A stretch of 64,000 nucleotides of DNA, taken from the NCBI RefSeq assembly GCF_002159915.1, contig NZ_NFJP01000018.1, positions 1-64,000 on the forward strand, given 5' to 3'. Shown in pieces: positions 52,572-60,717 of the stretch (its first letter is position 1; every line of letters starts with the position of its first letter). The notes under the pieces are model-generated. The model ran no database searches, was not told where the DNA came from, and was given only the letters and a program-made list of their open reading frames with translations. The stretch comes from Gordonibacter sp. An230 (GTDB lineage Bacteria; Actinomycetota; Coriobacteriia; Coriobacteriales; Eggerthellaceae). A program made the position numbers and the translations under genes.

Positions 52572-53222
52572 ATGACCCTGCTCGAACTCTTCAAGCTCAT
52601 ACGCAAGCACCTGAACCTCGTCGTGGCGCTGCCCATCGTGTGCGCCTTGGCGACCGCCGCCTTCTCTTGGCTCGCGCTGCCGAACCAGTATTCGGCGAGC
52701 GTCTCGATGTACGTGCTGACCAAGGCCAGCGCCGAGGGTTCCCTCGCCAACACGGATCTTTCGGCCAGTCAGCAGCTTGCCAACGACGTGGCCACACTCA
52801 TCACCGATGAGCGCGTCGCGGAGGACACGGCGAGCGCTCTTCAGATGGATTCGCTCAAGGGGTATAAGATATCCGTGGCGAGCGAGTCTACCACGCGCAT
52901 CGTCACGCTTACCGTGACCGGAGAGTCCGCCCAGTCGGTGGCCATCATAGCCAACCAGCTGGCCGCCACCACCGACAGCGTGGCGCAGGAGGTCATGGAC
53001 GTGCAGGCCATCAACGCCATCAACGAGGCGAAAGAGCCCGCTGCGCCCTCTGGTCCGCCGCGGGCCATGTACACTGCCGTGGCGTTTCTGGCGGGCGTCT
53101 TCTTGGCGGTGGCCATCGTGGTGGTCATAGACATGGTGAACACGCGCGTGCGCAGCGCCGAGGAAGCCGAAGAGCTGCTGGGATTGCCGGTCATCGGCCG
53201 TATTCCCACCATCAAGGATTAG
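52572..53222 (+). CDS. cpsC: Polysaccharide chain-length regulator (Wzz/CpsC family)
   Basis: A 216-residue membrane protein with a TM helix at each end (VVALPIVCALATAAFSWLAL, about 17-36; TAVAFLAGVFLAVAIVVVI, about 168-186) and an external Wzz domain. RVRSAEEAEELLGLPVIGRIP at the C-terminus is the usual contact region with the tyrosine kinase. It activates CpsD and controls export and length of capsule or exopolysaccharide. AAAGGA precedes ATG. It sits 51 bp after the LCP gene and 12 bp before CpsD. Confidence 0.92.
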   Translation: MTLLELFKLIRKHLNLVVALPIVCALATAAFSWLALPNQYSASVSMYVLTKASAEGSLANTDLSASQQLANDVATLITDERVAEDTASALQMDSLKGYKISVASESTTRIVTLTVTGESAQSVAIIANQLAATTDSVAQEVMDVQAINAINEAKEPAAPSGPPRAMYTAVAFLAGVFLAVAIVVVIDMVNTRVRSAEEAEELLGLPVIGRIPTIKD

Positions 53223-53234
53223 GAGGGAAGAGCC

Positions 53235-54050
53235 GTGGCCAAGAAGAAAAAGCAGTCGTCGAACCAGCTTGAGATCCAGAATGCCGCGAAGACGCTGTTC
53301 GCGAATATCCGCTTTATGTCGGTTGACGATCCCATCAAGTCCATCGTCATCACGAGTTCGGTGCCCAACGAGGGCAAGTCCACCGTATCGGTGAATCTGG
53401 CCCAGGCTATCGCAACGTCGGGCAAGCAGGTCTTGCTCGTGGAGGCCGACATGCGTCGTCGCAGCCTGTACGCTATGCTGAATGTGCACTCCTCCGCCGG
53501 TTTGTACGCGGTGCTCACAGATGCGGCGCCGCTCAACGTTGCCGTTACCGGGACCACGACGCCTAATCTGTACTTCCTCGACACCGAGCCGAACATCCCC
53601 AACCCGGCCGACCTCATCTCCTCGAAGCGCTTCGGACGGCTCGTGCGCACGCTTGAGGAGCGCTACGACTACGTGATCTTCGATATGCCGCCTGTGGGGA
53701 CGTTCGTCGATGCGGCCATCTTGTCCACGCTTGTGGACGCGACGGTCATGGTGGTGCGCCCCAACCAGACGAAGCGCGCCGAGCTCGTCGAAGCTTACGA
53801 GCAGCTCCAAAAGGCCAATGCCAACGTCATCGGCGTATGCGCCACGTTTGTGGAGGGCTCGGGCTCCGAGTACTACTATGCGTACTACACGAACTCGGGC
53901 GAGCGCGTGAAAGCCGAAGGCTCCGCGAGCGCTCCGTCCGTTGCGACGCCTCCGAGCCCCGGTCACGGCGGGCGCTCCGGGTCGTTTGCGGCTTCGCCGC
54001 GTTCGCAGGCGCCGTACGGCGGCGCGTCCCAGCGGGGAGCGAGGCGGTAA
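53235..54050 (+). CDS. cpsD: Bacterial tyrosine kinase (CpsD/CapB family)
   Basis: A 271-residue BY-kinase. Walker A SSVPNEGKST (about 41-50), Walker A' LLVEADMRR and Walker B VIFDMPPVG are intact. The C-terminus has a Tyr cluster EYYYAYYT (about 213-220) for autophosphorylation, then a Ser/Pro/Gly/Arg tail. It works with CpsC and is reversed by CpsB. Start is GTG 53235 with GGAGGGAAGAG upstream. The next gene starts immediately after its stop. Confidence 0.93.
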   Translation: MAKKKKQSSNQLEIQNAAKTLFANIRFMSVDDPIKSIVITSSVPNEGKSTVSVNLAQAIATSGKQVLLVEADMRRRSLYAMLNVHSSAGLYAVLTDAAPLNVAVTGTTTPNLYFLDTEPNIPNPADLISSKRFGRLVRTLEERYDYVIFDMPPVGTFVDAAILSTLVDATVMVVRPNQTKRAELVEAYEQLQKANANVIGVCATFVEGSGSEYYYAYYTNSGERVKAEGSASAPSVATPPSPGHGGRSGSFAASPRSQAPYGGASQRGARR

Positions 54051-54704
54051 GTGCGCGACCTGCACTGCCATATCCTGCCCGGCGTCGACGACGGCGCTCC
54101 CGACCTCGAGGCGTCGCTCGCGATGCTCGAGGCGGCCAAGCGCGTGGGCATCACGTCCATCGTATGCACGCCGCACGTGCGCGACCCCTACTTCGACTAC
54201 GAGGCCATGCTCGGGGCGTTCGAGCTCCTGCGCGCGCATGCCGATGGGTTTCCGCTCACCATGGGGTGGGAGGTCAATCACTCCAAGCTCATGGAGCTGG
54301 GCATGGAGTGGGCCGACTGGCTGCATTTCGACGGCTCGAATGAGTTTTTGCTCGAGCTTTCAAGCCGCTGCCACAAGCACGACTTCGAGGTGTACGAGCG
54401 GACGATCTTCGAGCTGCAGGGCAAAGGGTACACGGTGATCATCGCGCATCCCGAGCGCTACCGGGCTATCCAGGAGGACATTGGGATTGCGCGCGATCTC
54501 GTGCGGATGGGCTGCAAGCTGCAGGCGTCGGCCGATTTCGTGGCCGGCGGTCGCTTGGGCAAGGAGAAGCGACCGGCGAAGCGGCTGTTCGACGAGAACC
54601 TCTACAGCTACATCGCAAGCGATGCGCACAGCGTCGAGCATTACGACCTCTTCGCCGAGGCGAAGCGCACCTACCGAACCCGCGGCGCCCACGCGCGCGT
54701 GTAG
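54051..54704 (+). CDS. cpsB: PHP-type protein-tyrosine phosphatase (CpsB/CapC family)
   Basis: A 217-residue PHP phosphatase. Metal ligands lie in DLHCHILPGVDDG (residues 3-15), CTPHVRDPYF, IIAHPERYRAIQED and ASDAHS. It dephosphorylates the tyrosine kinase encoded just upstream and so resets capsule synthesis. GTG 54051 follows the cpsD stop without a gap. No glycosyltransferase genes follow; the cluster ends abruptly at the accessory region. Confidence 0.93.
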   Translation: MRDLHCHILPGVDDGAPDLEASLAMLEAAKRVGITSIVCTPHVRDPYFDYEAMLGAFELLRAHADGFPLTMGWEVNHSKLMELGMEWADWLHFDGSNEFLLELSSRCHKHDFEVYERTIFELQGKGYTVIIAHPERYRAIQEDIGIARDLVRMGCKLQASADFVAGGRLGKEKRPAKRLFDENLYSYIASDAHSVEHYDLFAEAKRTYRTRGAHARV

Positions 54705-54978
54705 GGGTGTCGGCGCTTCGGCGGCGGTTTTGCCGACGAGCGCGCGAGGCGTCGTTGTCGCGTTTCGCTGCTGTTCGGACTGCATGCGATGGGCGGGTGT
54801 CGCGATGGGGTTTCAAGGTTGCAAGTAATTGGCTTTGCCGTACTCCTCCCATTCGCAACAGGGCTCCCTTCGATCCTCTTCGGATATGATAGGGACTTGC
54901 GCTACGGTGACATTAAGCGCCGTTTGAATGAGCGCTAACATGTTGTCTGCTGCGCAGATGGCGAAGGTGGATTTGAAT
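54705..54978. other. Capsule operon 3' flank with orphan promoter-like site
   Basis: TATGAT at 54885-54890 is followed by a 31-codon ORF (ATG 54930, stop about 55023) that runs into the 3' end of the convergent LOG gene. It may be a promoter and start of a gene cut off when the accessory stretch was acquired; this is speculative. Confidence 0.35.
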
Positions 54979-55577
54979 CTACTCAGCGTTCGGATGAAAT
55001 TCCGTTGCTGTTGCTTGGGATGAGGGTTTTCGCTCGGTTTCGGTTTCGATGAGGCGGGTCAGTTCCGCGACGTTTCCAGGAAAGTGGAATCGGTCGAGGT
55101 CGGCTTGCGCGAGGGATCCTTGCGCAAGCATGGCGTCGAGAAGCGCTTTGAAGGGGGGGGGTCGTAGAAGCCGTCGATGTTCAAGAGGAAGCATTCGGCG
55201 GGATCGAATCCCAAACGTATTCGCGCCAGGATCTCGGAGGCCTCTTCCAACGTGCCGACGCCGCCGGGCAGTGCGACGAAGGCATTCCCCAGTTCAACCA
55301 TCTTCGCTTTGCGCTCGCTCATAGTGTCCACGACGTGGAGCTCGGTGAGGTCGTGCTGCGCCACGCCGGCTTCGACGAAGAAGCCAGGTTCCACGCCATG
55401 CACCTCGCCGCCTGCATCGAGCGTGGCGCGCGACAAGGCTCCCATTAGTCCGACCGAACTTCCTCCGTATACGAGCGTATGGCCGTTTTCGGTTATCCAA
55501 GTGCCCAATTCGCTTGCCGCGTCAGCGAATCGAGGGTTGATGCCGCGGTTCGACCCGCAATAGACGGTGATGTTCAT
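54979..55577 (-). pseudogene. LOG-family nucleotide phosphoribohydrolase, frameshifted in a G9/C9 run
   Basis: The frame from ATG 55577 encodes a Rossmann-fold LOG protein: VYCGSNRGINPRF, GHTLVYGGSSVGLMGALS, the catalytic PGGVGTLEE and MSERKAKM. After DGFYDP it enters nine C on the coding strand (G9 at 55153-55161) and shifts; the expected C-terminus (FKALLDAMLAQGSL, then FHFPGNVAELTRLIE) continues in another frame to a stop at 54979. Restoring the frame needs 7 or 10 C. The family cleaves nucleoside monophosphates, as in cytokinin activation. It may be phase-variable, a true mutation, or a sequencing error. AAGGAAGAG precedes the start. Confidence 0.85.
55153..55161. repeat. G9 homopolymer causing frameshift
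   Basis: Nine G (nine C on the coding strand) within the LOG gene. Length 9 puts the downstream third of the gene out of frame; 7 or 10 would be in frame. Confidence 0.9.
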
Positions 55578-56056
55578 GTATCTCTTCCTTCGCCGGGGCG
55601 GGTTTGTCGGGGAGGGATGATCGACGTGCGGTTTCTGAGAAGCCGGGCGCATTCTGGCAGCTTTTGGTCGCCTCGTTCTCGGGTGCAACGTCTCCTGCCG
55701 ATCAAGCAGGGTTTCTCACTCGCTACGTTTGTGCTTCCCGCGCTTCAGGCTTTGGCGGCTGACGCCTCCTTTGTGCTTGGATGCCTCGTTCGGCCTCTGC
55801 CTGTTTTCGGCGTGTGATCGATCCAAAGCGTTCAAGCGGGTTTTCCTTTGAGCGAGAGGGCTTCTTCCCCTTGGGCGCGCTTCCTCTCGATAGGCGGTTT
55901 CCCCACGTTTCGCTCTCGTTCTGCCTGCGGAAAGATTCTATCATGGAGCCGCGGACGCGGTCGGCTAAAACCATGCCCGCTTTCGTTTGGCACCGAATCG
56001 TCTCAGTAGCAAGCGGGGCATGGGGCGCTGCTAGAGCGTTTTCGCTTTGGCGTTCG
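55578..56056. other. Non-coding stretch
   Basis: About 480 bp between the LOG gene and the DUF3841 gene, both leftward. No gene, clear promoter or repeat was recognised. Confidence 0.4.
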
Positions 56057-56698
56057 CTACCGGGCCGTGAATCGCTCGATCGAGAGGGCATGGCGTTTTT
56101 CGAGCGCCCAAAACGTTGCTTGGATGCTTCGCTTCTGCCAAGGAGAATGCCAGTCCTCATTGCGGGGTGCATAGACGTCGAGGACGTAATCCCAGCTGTT
56201 CACTATCGTTCGCCTCAATCTGCGCAAAGCGGGGGAGTCGAGGTCGAAGTTTCCAAGATCGAGGAAGGAAACGCCGCTGCTTTCGCATTCCAAGTCGAAG
56301 GCGACTGATTCCTCCTCGGTTTTTGAACAATGCCAGTAATTGAGGACGAAATGCCAGTCGTTGAAGTCAGACAAGAGGACAAGGTTGTCGGGGACGTCGA
56401 GCTTCATCCGGACGAGGGGTTCTCCGGGTTTGGCGTGGCCGGATCGTCGCATGTCGGGCTTGCCGTCGGTGCGTCCCTGCTGCTTGTACCAAGCCCAAAT
56501 GGGATACTCGGCTCCTTTGGGCGGCGGTCCGATCCGGGCTTCCATTTTGGAGATGAGCCACTGGTAGGCGGCATGCAGGTGAACGGTGGCGCTGTCCTGC
56601 TCGGGTGGAAACACTATGTTCTTCGGTTCGACGAGATAGCGCCCGTTCGTTTCGAGGGCGTCTAGAACAGCGGGGTGCTGGAGGGTCCAGAGGATCAT
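56057..56698 (-). CDS. DUF3841 protein
   Basis: A 213-residue protein. The N-terminus MILWTLQ, a central YQWLISKMEARIG, YPIWAWYKQQGRTDGKPDMR and VRMKLDVPDNLVLLSDFNDW are the DUF3841 landmarks (family recalled from pattern). Function is unknown. ATG 56698 follows GGGAG on the minus strand. It is the last gene of a possible minus-strand operon behind a short coiled-coil protein and a HIRAN copy, so it may belong to the WYL/HIRAN module. Confidence 0.8.
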   Translation of the reverse strand: MILWTLQHPAVLDALETNGRYLVEPKNIVFPPEQDSATVHLHAAYQWLISKMEARIGPPPKGAEYPIWAWYKQQGRTDGKPDMRRSGHAKPGEPLVRMKLDVPDNLVLLSDFNDWHFVLNYWHCSKTEEESVAFDLECESSGVSFLDLGNFDLDSPALRRLRRTIVNSWDYVLDVYAPRNEDWHSPWQKRSIQATFWALEKRHALSIERFTAR

Positions 56699-56795
56699 GG
56701 ATCTATCTCCCTTTTCGAAGAGGAGTTTCGGCGGCTGTTGCTTTCTTTGCGTTTGCACGTTTTGATTGAACCCGCGTTCGGCGAGACCCGGAGGG

Positions 56796-57107
56796 CTATA
56801 CTTTTTGGATCTGTATGCCAAAAGGCCCGCATTCGAAGGAGAGCACGGTCTTTCTTCCTTCGTCGTTTTCTTGACGGTAACCGCATGCTTTATCGGACAT
56901 GCGTTTTGCGATGTCCGATAAGCGTTCGAGATCCGATGCGAGTTGAGCGCCGGGGTTGGTTGCCGCGCGCCATTCGTCATCATTTGATCCCTCGATGAAC
57001 TCCTCGATCTCCCGGATACGGTCGATGAGCGAATCGCGCTCTTGGAGCATATCCGCATAGCTGCGGTTCTCGATGGGGGGTTGGTGCGGTTCGGGAGATT
57101 CTGACAT
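56796..57107 (-). CDS. Small acidic coiled-coil protein
   Basis: A 103-residue protein with no recognised family. Residues 15-40 (SYADMLQERDSLIDRIREIE) and 55-80 have heptad-like patterns. ATG 57107 has GAGG at moderate distance. It lies between the HIRAN copy (64 bp upstream) and DUF3841 (97 bp downstream) on the same strand. The longer frame upstream overlaps the HIRAN copy out of phase. Confidence 0.55.
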   Translation of the reverse strand: MSESPEPHQPPIENRSYADMLQERDSLIDRIREIEEFIEGSNDDEWRAATNPGAQLASDLERLSDIAKRMSDKACGYRQENDEGRKTVLSFECGPFGIQIQKV

Positions 57108-57171
57108 GGTTTCGTACCTCGGCTCTCGATGGCTTGCTGGATGCATTCGCTGACTGGGGCAGTTCTCCTTG

Positions 57172-57507
57172 CTATGCTTTCTTTCTGGCATCGGCCATGT
57201 AGAGGCCGATGCGCACCTGCTTCCAAGGGTCGGCTTCGGGGTTTGCCTGCAGGATACGGGCTTCCAGCGCGTCGGCATGCCCGAAATGCAGCAGGGCGAA
57301 CGCCATATCGTTTTTCTCGGTTGGCAGATAACCGAGCTTCATGCCATTCGTGCGCAGGGCGACAGCGGAAGGGTCGTACGGGTTGTCCGGTTCCGGTTCC
57401 AGGACAAGGGTTGCTCCCGGCGCAAGTTCGCTGATGGCGGCTGGGCCGTCCCAATATTGGAATCCTGCAATGAAGCAGGTGGCGAGATGCCTCGATCATT
57501 CGTACAC
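57172..57507 (-). pseudogene. HIRAN-domain protein, copy 2, stop at codon 4
   Basis: Reading from GTG 57507 (GGAGG five bases upstream) the protein is VYE, a TGA stop (57498-57496), then SRHLATCFIAGFQYWDG, TLVLEPEPDNPYDPSAVAL, GYLPTEKND and a normal end at 57172. It aligns throughout with the HIRAN protein at 33.5 kb, where codon 4 is Pro. A CGA-to-TGA change would explain the stop. No later start exists before the domain. The rest of the frame is undamaged, so the lesion is recent or an error. Confidence 0.85.
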
Positions 57508-57537
57508 GGTTTCCTCCGTTCGTCTTCTCCTAGGGTG

Positions 57538-57543
57538 ATGATA
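57538..57543 (-). promoter_or_regulatory. -10 box of HIRAN copy 2
   Basis: TATCAT on the minus strand, 30 bases from the GTG. As in copy 1, a TGTCCC dyad stands 20 bases upstream instead of a -35 box. Confidence 0.55.
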
Positions 57544-57560
57544 CGGCATCGGCTCGCTCG

Positions 57561-57584
57561 ACCTGTCCCTTTCATGGGACAGGT
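57561..57584. promoter_or_regulatory. WYL-regulon candidate operator 2 (TGTCCC-N6-GGGACA)
   Basis: A perfect dyad, ACCTGTCCC (57561-57569) and GGGACAGGT (57576-57584) around TTTCAT. Core spacing and distance to the -10 box are identical to operator 1. It lies between the HIRAN copy (leftward) and the NERD gene (rightward). Confidence 0.75.
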
Positions 57585-57708
57585 CTGTTTGCATTCCATC
57601 CTGCCCTCCATTTATGCGGGGCATTGCGGAGGCGGGTGGGGCTTGTTGGGGGTTCTGCTCGTTCTGCGAGGATCGTCTCACCGAGTTGCAAGGAGGCGAT
57701 TTAGCCTT

Positions 57709-59055
57709 ATGTTCAAAAAAGCAAGGAAGGGCGGTCCGTCTTGCAAAAGGGAGGTTCCCAACTCGATCCTTCCGGACTTTTCGACGGCACAGATGGCGAC
57801 GGCGGTTTGCCCGCATTGCGAAGATCGATTCGGCATAGTGGCCATCGTCGGCAGATGGCTCGACCGCTATTGCCCTCTGTGCGGAGGGGTTTTGCGGGGT
57901 TCTTGCTACGACGGGGTGGCGCTTCGGCTTTTGCGAGAGATGAAGGGGGTCGAAATCGATCTGGCTGAGAAACGGCGAAAGAGCGATGAGGCGCGGCGTC
58001 GCGTCGATTCCCGTCGACGATGGTGGCGGATGCCCTACCGACGGTATTGGGGCCGTATGCGAGCGAAGGCCGATAGCGAGAGGGAATTGGCGAACGAGGC
58101 TCTCCGAGAGGCGCGGACCTGCTATGACGATGCCCGCTATGCGTGGTTCCGTGCAAGCGAATGGTATCCATGCACACGCGCTCCTGTCGCGAGAAGGCTT
58201 GCCGAAGGCGATTCCTACCGCCTGATTCTGGCGTATGACAAGAGTGGGCGCTTCTTTCTTAGAGGGGTCGGCCCGGCTCTTGCGGGAGGGTTGGCGGCGG
58301 AGTTCGAGGCGTTCGAGTCTTTTCAAAGGTGCGCGGAAGACCCGTCCTCTCCGTTGCATGGTGCGCGGCTCCTGCCGAACTTATGCATGCCGCGCAAGTC
58401 GAGCGGGAGACAGCCCGGACGTTTGTGGGATCAGATGGATTTGGTGGTGGCTACGGAGTCCTGCGCGTTCGCCATCGAGATCAAGAGAAGGAACGCATCG
58501 GTGCGGGTGGACGCCCCTTTCGATACGGTGCTGGTGGGAAGCGGGGAAGGCGATGATCGTCCGCTTGAAGATGCCGACTGGATGCTCGACCAGAATGCAA
58601 CGCATGCGATGGCGTTCAGCGATGCGGTGGAAGAGTATCCTTACGAAAGCATCTACGAGGTGCTGCTTTTCGTTCGTCCTCGTTCGTTCGAATCGGATGC
58701 TTCGAAGGTTTTCGCTGCCGGGGCGAAGAGGCTTGGGCCGGCCCTGCTAGAATGTCGGTTGGAGGCATTTCCCGGATGCGCGGCAAGGCGGTGTGACTTA
58801 TGGCGTATAACAGCAAGGCGAAGCTCAAGCCGTTTTATCTGCTTAAAATCCTGCAGGAGGAAACCGATGCCGAGCATGGTCTTTCCATGTCGCAGATCAT
58901 CGAGCGCCTGGGGCAATATGGCATCAGCGCCGAGCGCAAGAGCATCTACGCCGATATTGAAGTGCTGCGCGAGTTCGACGTCGATATCCGCACTTACCAA
59001 CGGAATCCCGTGGAGTACGCTATCGAGCGGCGGGACTTCTCGCTTGGCGAGCTGA
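57709..59055 (+). CDS. NERD (nuclease-related) domain protein with zinc ribbon, 3' end overlapping WYL gene
   Basis: A 448-codon frame. A zinc ribbon (CPHC and CPLC, about 37-60) and a basic coiled region (about 80-130) precede a NERD domain (about 215-330; LLPNLCMPR, GRLWDQMDLVV, AFAIEIKRRN), a restriction-fold relative. AGGAGG lies 12 bases before ATG. From about residue 360 the frame runs inside the WYL gene, and the last ~85 residues are Ser/Arg-rich shadow, so the natural end was probably near 58800; a frameshift close to the 3' end is likely. It is cooriented with WYL copy 2 and probably part of the same module. Confidence 0.7.
   Translation: MFKKARKGGPSCKREVPNSILPDFSTAQMATAVCPHCEDRFGIVAIVGRWLDRYCPLCGGVLRGSCYDGVALRLLREMKGVEIDLAEKRRKSDEARRRVDSRRRWWRMPYRRYWGRMRAKADSERELANEALREARTCYDDARYAWFRASEWYPCTRAPVARRLAEGDSYRLILAYDKSGRFFLRGVGPALAGGLAAEFEAFESFQRCAEDPSSPLHGARLLPNLCMPRKSSGRQPGRLWDQMDLVVATESCAFAIEIKRRNASVRVDAPFDTVLVGSGEGDDRPLEDADWMLDQNATHAMAFSDAVEEYPYESIYEVLLFVRPRSFESDASKVFAAGAKRLGPALLECRLEAFPGCAARRCDLWRITARRSSSRFICLKSCRRKPMPSMVFPCRRSSSAWGNMASAPSARASTPILKCCASSTSISALTNGIPWSTLSSGGTSRLAS
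58748..58753 (+). promoter_or_regulatory. Possible -10 box of WYL copy 2
   Basis: TAGAAT inside the NERD gene, 46 bases before the WYL start; the same hexamer precedes the formate dehydrogenase operon. The -35 is not clear. Confidence 0.3.
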
Positions 59056-59792
59056 TGCTCATGGTGGATGCCATCCAATCGTGCCGCGCCATCACCGAGC
59101 ATCAGGCGAGGATGCTCGTGACCAACATCAAAACGCTTGCCAACAATCACGAGCAGGAGAAGCTTGATAGGCGCATCCATGTGGCGGGGCGCATCAAATC
59201 GAAAAGTGAGAGCGTTTTCGGCAATGTCGATGCCATCCACGAGGCTCTGCGTCTGCGTCGTAAGATATCCTTTGTCTACTATCGGCGCGGCCTCGATGGG
59301 GAACGGCATGCTACGCGGGGAGGTAAGGAGCATGAGGTCACTCCGGTGGGCGTTGCCTATGCCGACGGTTTCTACTACCTTGCCGCATGGGACGACGGAC
59401 ATGCCGATATGGTTGAGTACCGCATCGACCGCATGGGCAAGGTTCGCATCCTCGACGAGCCCGCAACGCGCAATGATGAAATCGCCCGGCGCCGCTACGA
59501 GGGCGGCGATTATGAATCTTTTGGCCGCTTTGGCGGCGAGGAGGTTTCGGCGACTCTGACCGTCAAGGCTGACAAGGTGGAGATCGTGCTTGATCGCTTT
59601 GGCGATGCGGCCATTCTTTCGAAGATGGATGACAGCACCGCCAAAGCGTGCGTGAAAGTTCGGGTGAGCGAGCAGTTCTTCGGCTGGATTGCCGGCATGG
59701 GCAAAGCCGTGCAGATAGCCGCCCCGAGGTCCCTTGTCGGCAAATACCGGAATTACCTGCGCTATCTCTTAGAAGAGGATGGGGTCGGCTGA
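58800..59792 (+). CDS. WYL-domain transcriptional regulator, copy 2
   Basis: A 330-residue paralogue of the WYL protein at 32.0 kb. It shares the HTH (LSMSQIIERL, SAERKSIYADIEVLREFDVD), the WYL domain (ISFVYYRRG, GVAYADGFYYLAAW, YRIDRMGKVRILDEPATRN) and the C-terminal QFFGWIAGMGKAVQIAAP. ATG 58800 lies within the end of the NERD frame. Its 3' end overlaps the convergent LALW gene by 31 bp. It is a candidate to bind the TGTCCC dyads upstream of the HIRAN and LALW genes (inference). Confidence 0.92.
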   Translation: MAYNSKAKLKPFYLLKILQEETDAEHGLSMSQIIERLGQYGISAERKSIYADIEVLREFDVDIRTYQRNPVEYAIERRDFSLGELMLMVDAIQSCRAITEHQARMLVTNIKTLANNHEQEKLDRRIHVAGRIKSKSESVFGNVDAIHEALRLRRKISFVYYRRGLDGERHATRGGKEHEVTPVGVAYADGFYYLAAWDDGHADMVEYRIDRMGKVRILDEPATRNDEIARRRYEGGDYESFGRFGGEEVSATLTVKADKVEIVLDRFGDAAILSKMDDSTAKACVKVRVSEQFFGWIAGMGKAVQIAAPRSLVGKYRNYLRYLLEEDGVG

Positions 59793-60331
59793 CTTTCGAG
59801 CGATAGGGGAGCCGAACCCCATCGAGCTTCGATGAGGATGCGGGTTTCTTCCAAGTCGACGATAAGGCGTGCGTTGCGCTCCAAGCGGATCGACGACGCC
59901 TCCTGTCCGATGGCTTCCGATAACGTTGAGACCGTCATCCATGCGAGGCAGAGTCGGTCGTTTTGCTCTTCGGCTTCGGGAGAGCTGCTCGCAACCGCAT
60001 TTACCTTGAGCGATGTGTCCACGGCTCCTTTCCAAAGGATCAACCTCCCGTCCGGCTCGGTTGAGGCCGCGAGGTCGCACTCTTCGAATCGCAGCAGGAG
60101 GGGAGAATCGCGCGCCCAGTTGCCTTCATGGCATTCCCATAGTGCAAGGACATCTGCAAGATGCAGCGTCTCGATGTTGGCGAGGACGTCGGCGGGCGAT
60201 ACTTTGAAGGAGTCTGCGAGGACCAGGCATCCTTTCGCGTCGAATGCCGGACCGGGGTGCGAGGAGGCATCGGGAACGGATGAAGAGTCGTTTGTGCTAC
60301 CGTAGAGCGAATGCATGCCGTTCTCGGCCAT
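59762..60331 (-). CDS. LALW-motif protein, copy 2
   Basis: A 189-residue soluble protein, homologous to the protein at 33026-33496 over LADVLALWECHEGNW, SPLLLRFEECDLAAS and a C-terminal beta region (ARLIVDLEETRILIEARWG). ATG 60331 has AGGAGG upstream. It is convergent with and overlaps the WYL gene, mirroring locus 1. It has its own promoter with dyad 3. No family is recognised. Confidence 0.8.
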   Translation of the reverse strand: MAENGMHSLYGSTNDSSSVPDASSHPGPAFDAKGCLVLADSFKVSPADVLANIETLHLADVLALWECHEGNWARDSPLLLRFEECDLAASTEPDGRLILWKGAVDTSLKVNAVASSSPEAEEQNDRLCLAWMTVSTLSEAIGQEASSIRLERNARLIVDLEETRILIEARWGSAPLSLESQPTPSSSKR

Positions 60332-60366
60332 CCGTGCGCCTCCTATCGTTTCTCGGTTTCGAGGGT

Positions 60367-60372
60367 ATTTTA
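60367..60372 (-). promoter_or_regulatory. -10 box of LALW copy 2
   Basis: TAAAAT on the minus strand, 35 bases from the start codon, with dyad 3 beginning 21 bases upstream. Confidence 0.5.
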
Positions 60373-60390
60373 CGCAATGGGAACAAATGT

Positions 60391-60414
60391 GCCTGTCCTT
60401 GAAGCGGGACAGGC
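60391..60414. promoter_or_regulatory. WYL-regulon candidate operator 3 (TGTCCT-N6-GGGACA)
   Basis: GCCTGTCC and GGGACAGGC arms; core TGTCCT (60394-60399), TGAAGC, GGGACA (60406-60411). It is the third copy of the dyad seen before both HIRAN genes. Confidence 0.7.
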
Positions 60415-60717
60415 TTACGGGGCAGGCGTCATTGGCATTCATGTTGGATTAAATCTTGGATTGCTTAATGCTATCGCATGATGGTGTCTTGCATGGGCTG
60501 GTGCGCTTGTCTAAGGTGGTGTCTGCGGCAGTGGGCAGTCAAGGGGCGAACGTCAGACTGGGCGACTGGCCCAGTTTCGGATTCCACCCACTTGGCAACT
60601 CCTCGCTGAGCGAGGGGACGATATCGAGCGGCGGCGATGGCAACGAGCATCGCGCCATCGCCGCCAAGCCCCGCGACGCCGAGGTGCAGCGTCTGCCGCT
60701 CCGGAAGGAGCAGGCGC

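Larger units (their letters stand above)
60332..60717. other. Divergent region with operator 3
   Basis: About 385 bp between the LALW gene (leftward) and the HTH gene (rightward). It contains the third TGTCC dyad, two TTGGAT hexamers (60444-60449, 60456-60461) and a hairpin CTGGGC-GACTG-GCCCAG (60558-60574). No gene is supported. Confidence 0.5.

Noticed and set aside
55723-56172. 149-codon minus-strand ORF left of DUF3841
   Set aside because: Arg/Ser/Glu-rich, no ribosome site, overlaps the 3' end of the DUF3841 gene out of frame.
57450-57507. Selenocysteine at the UGA of HIRAN copy 2, with a downstream CCTGC-TTCATT-GCAGG hairpin
   Set aside because: Copy 1 has Pro, not Cys, at this site; the hairpin loop lacks the GGUC-type bases and its distance from UGA differs from the genuine fdhF element.
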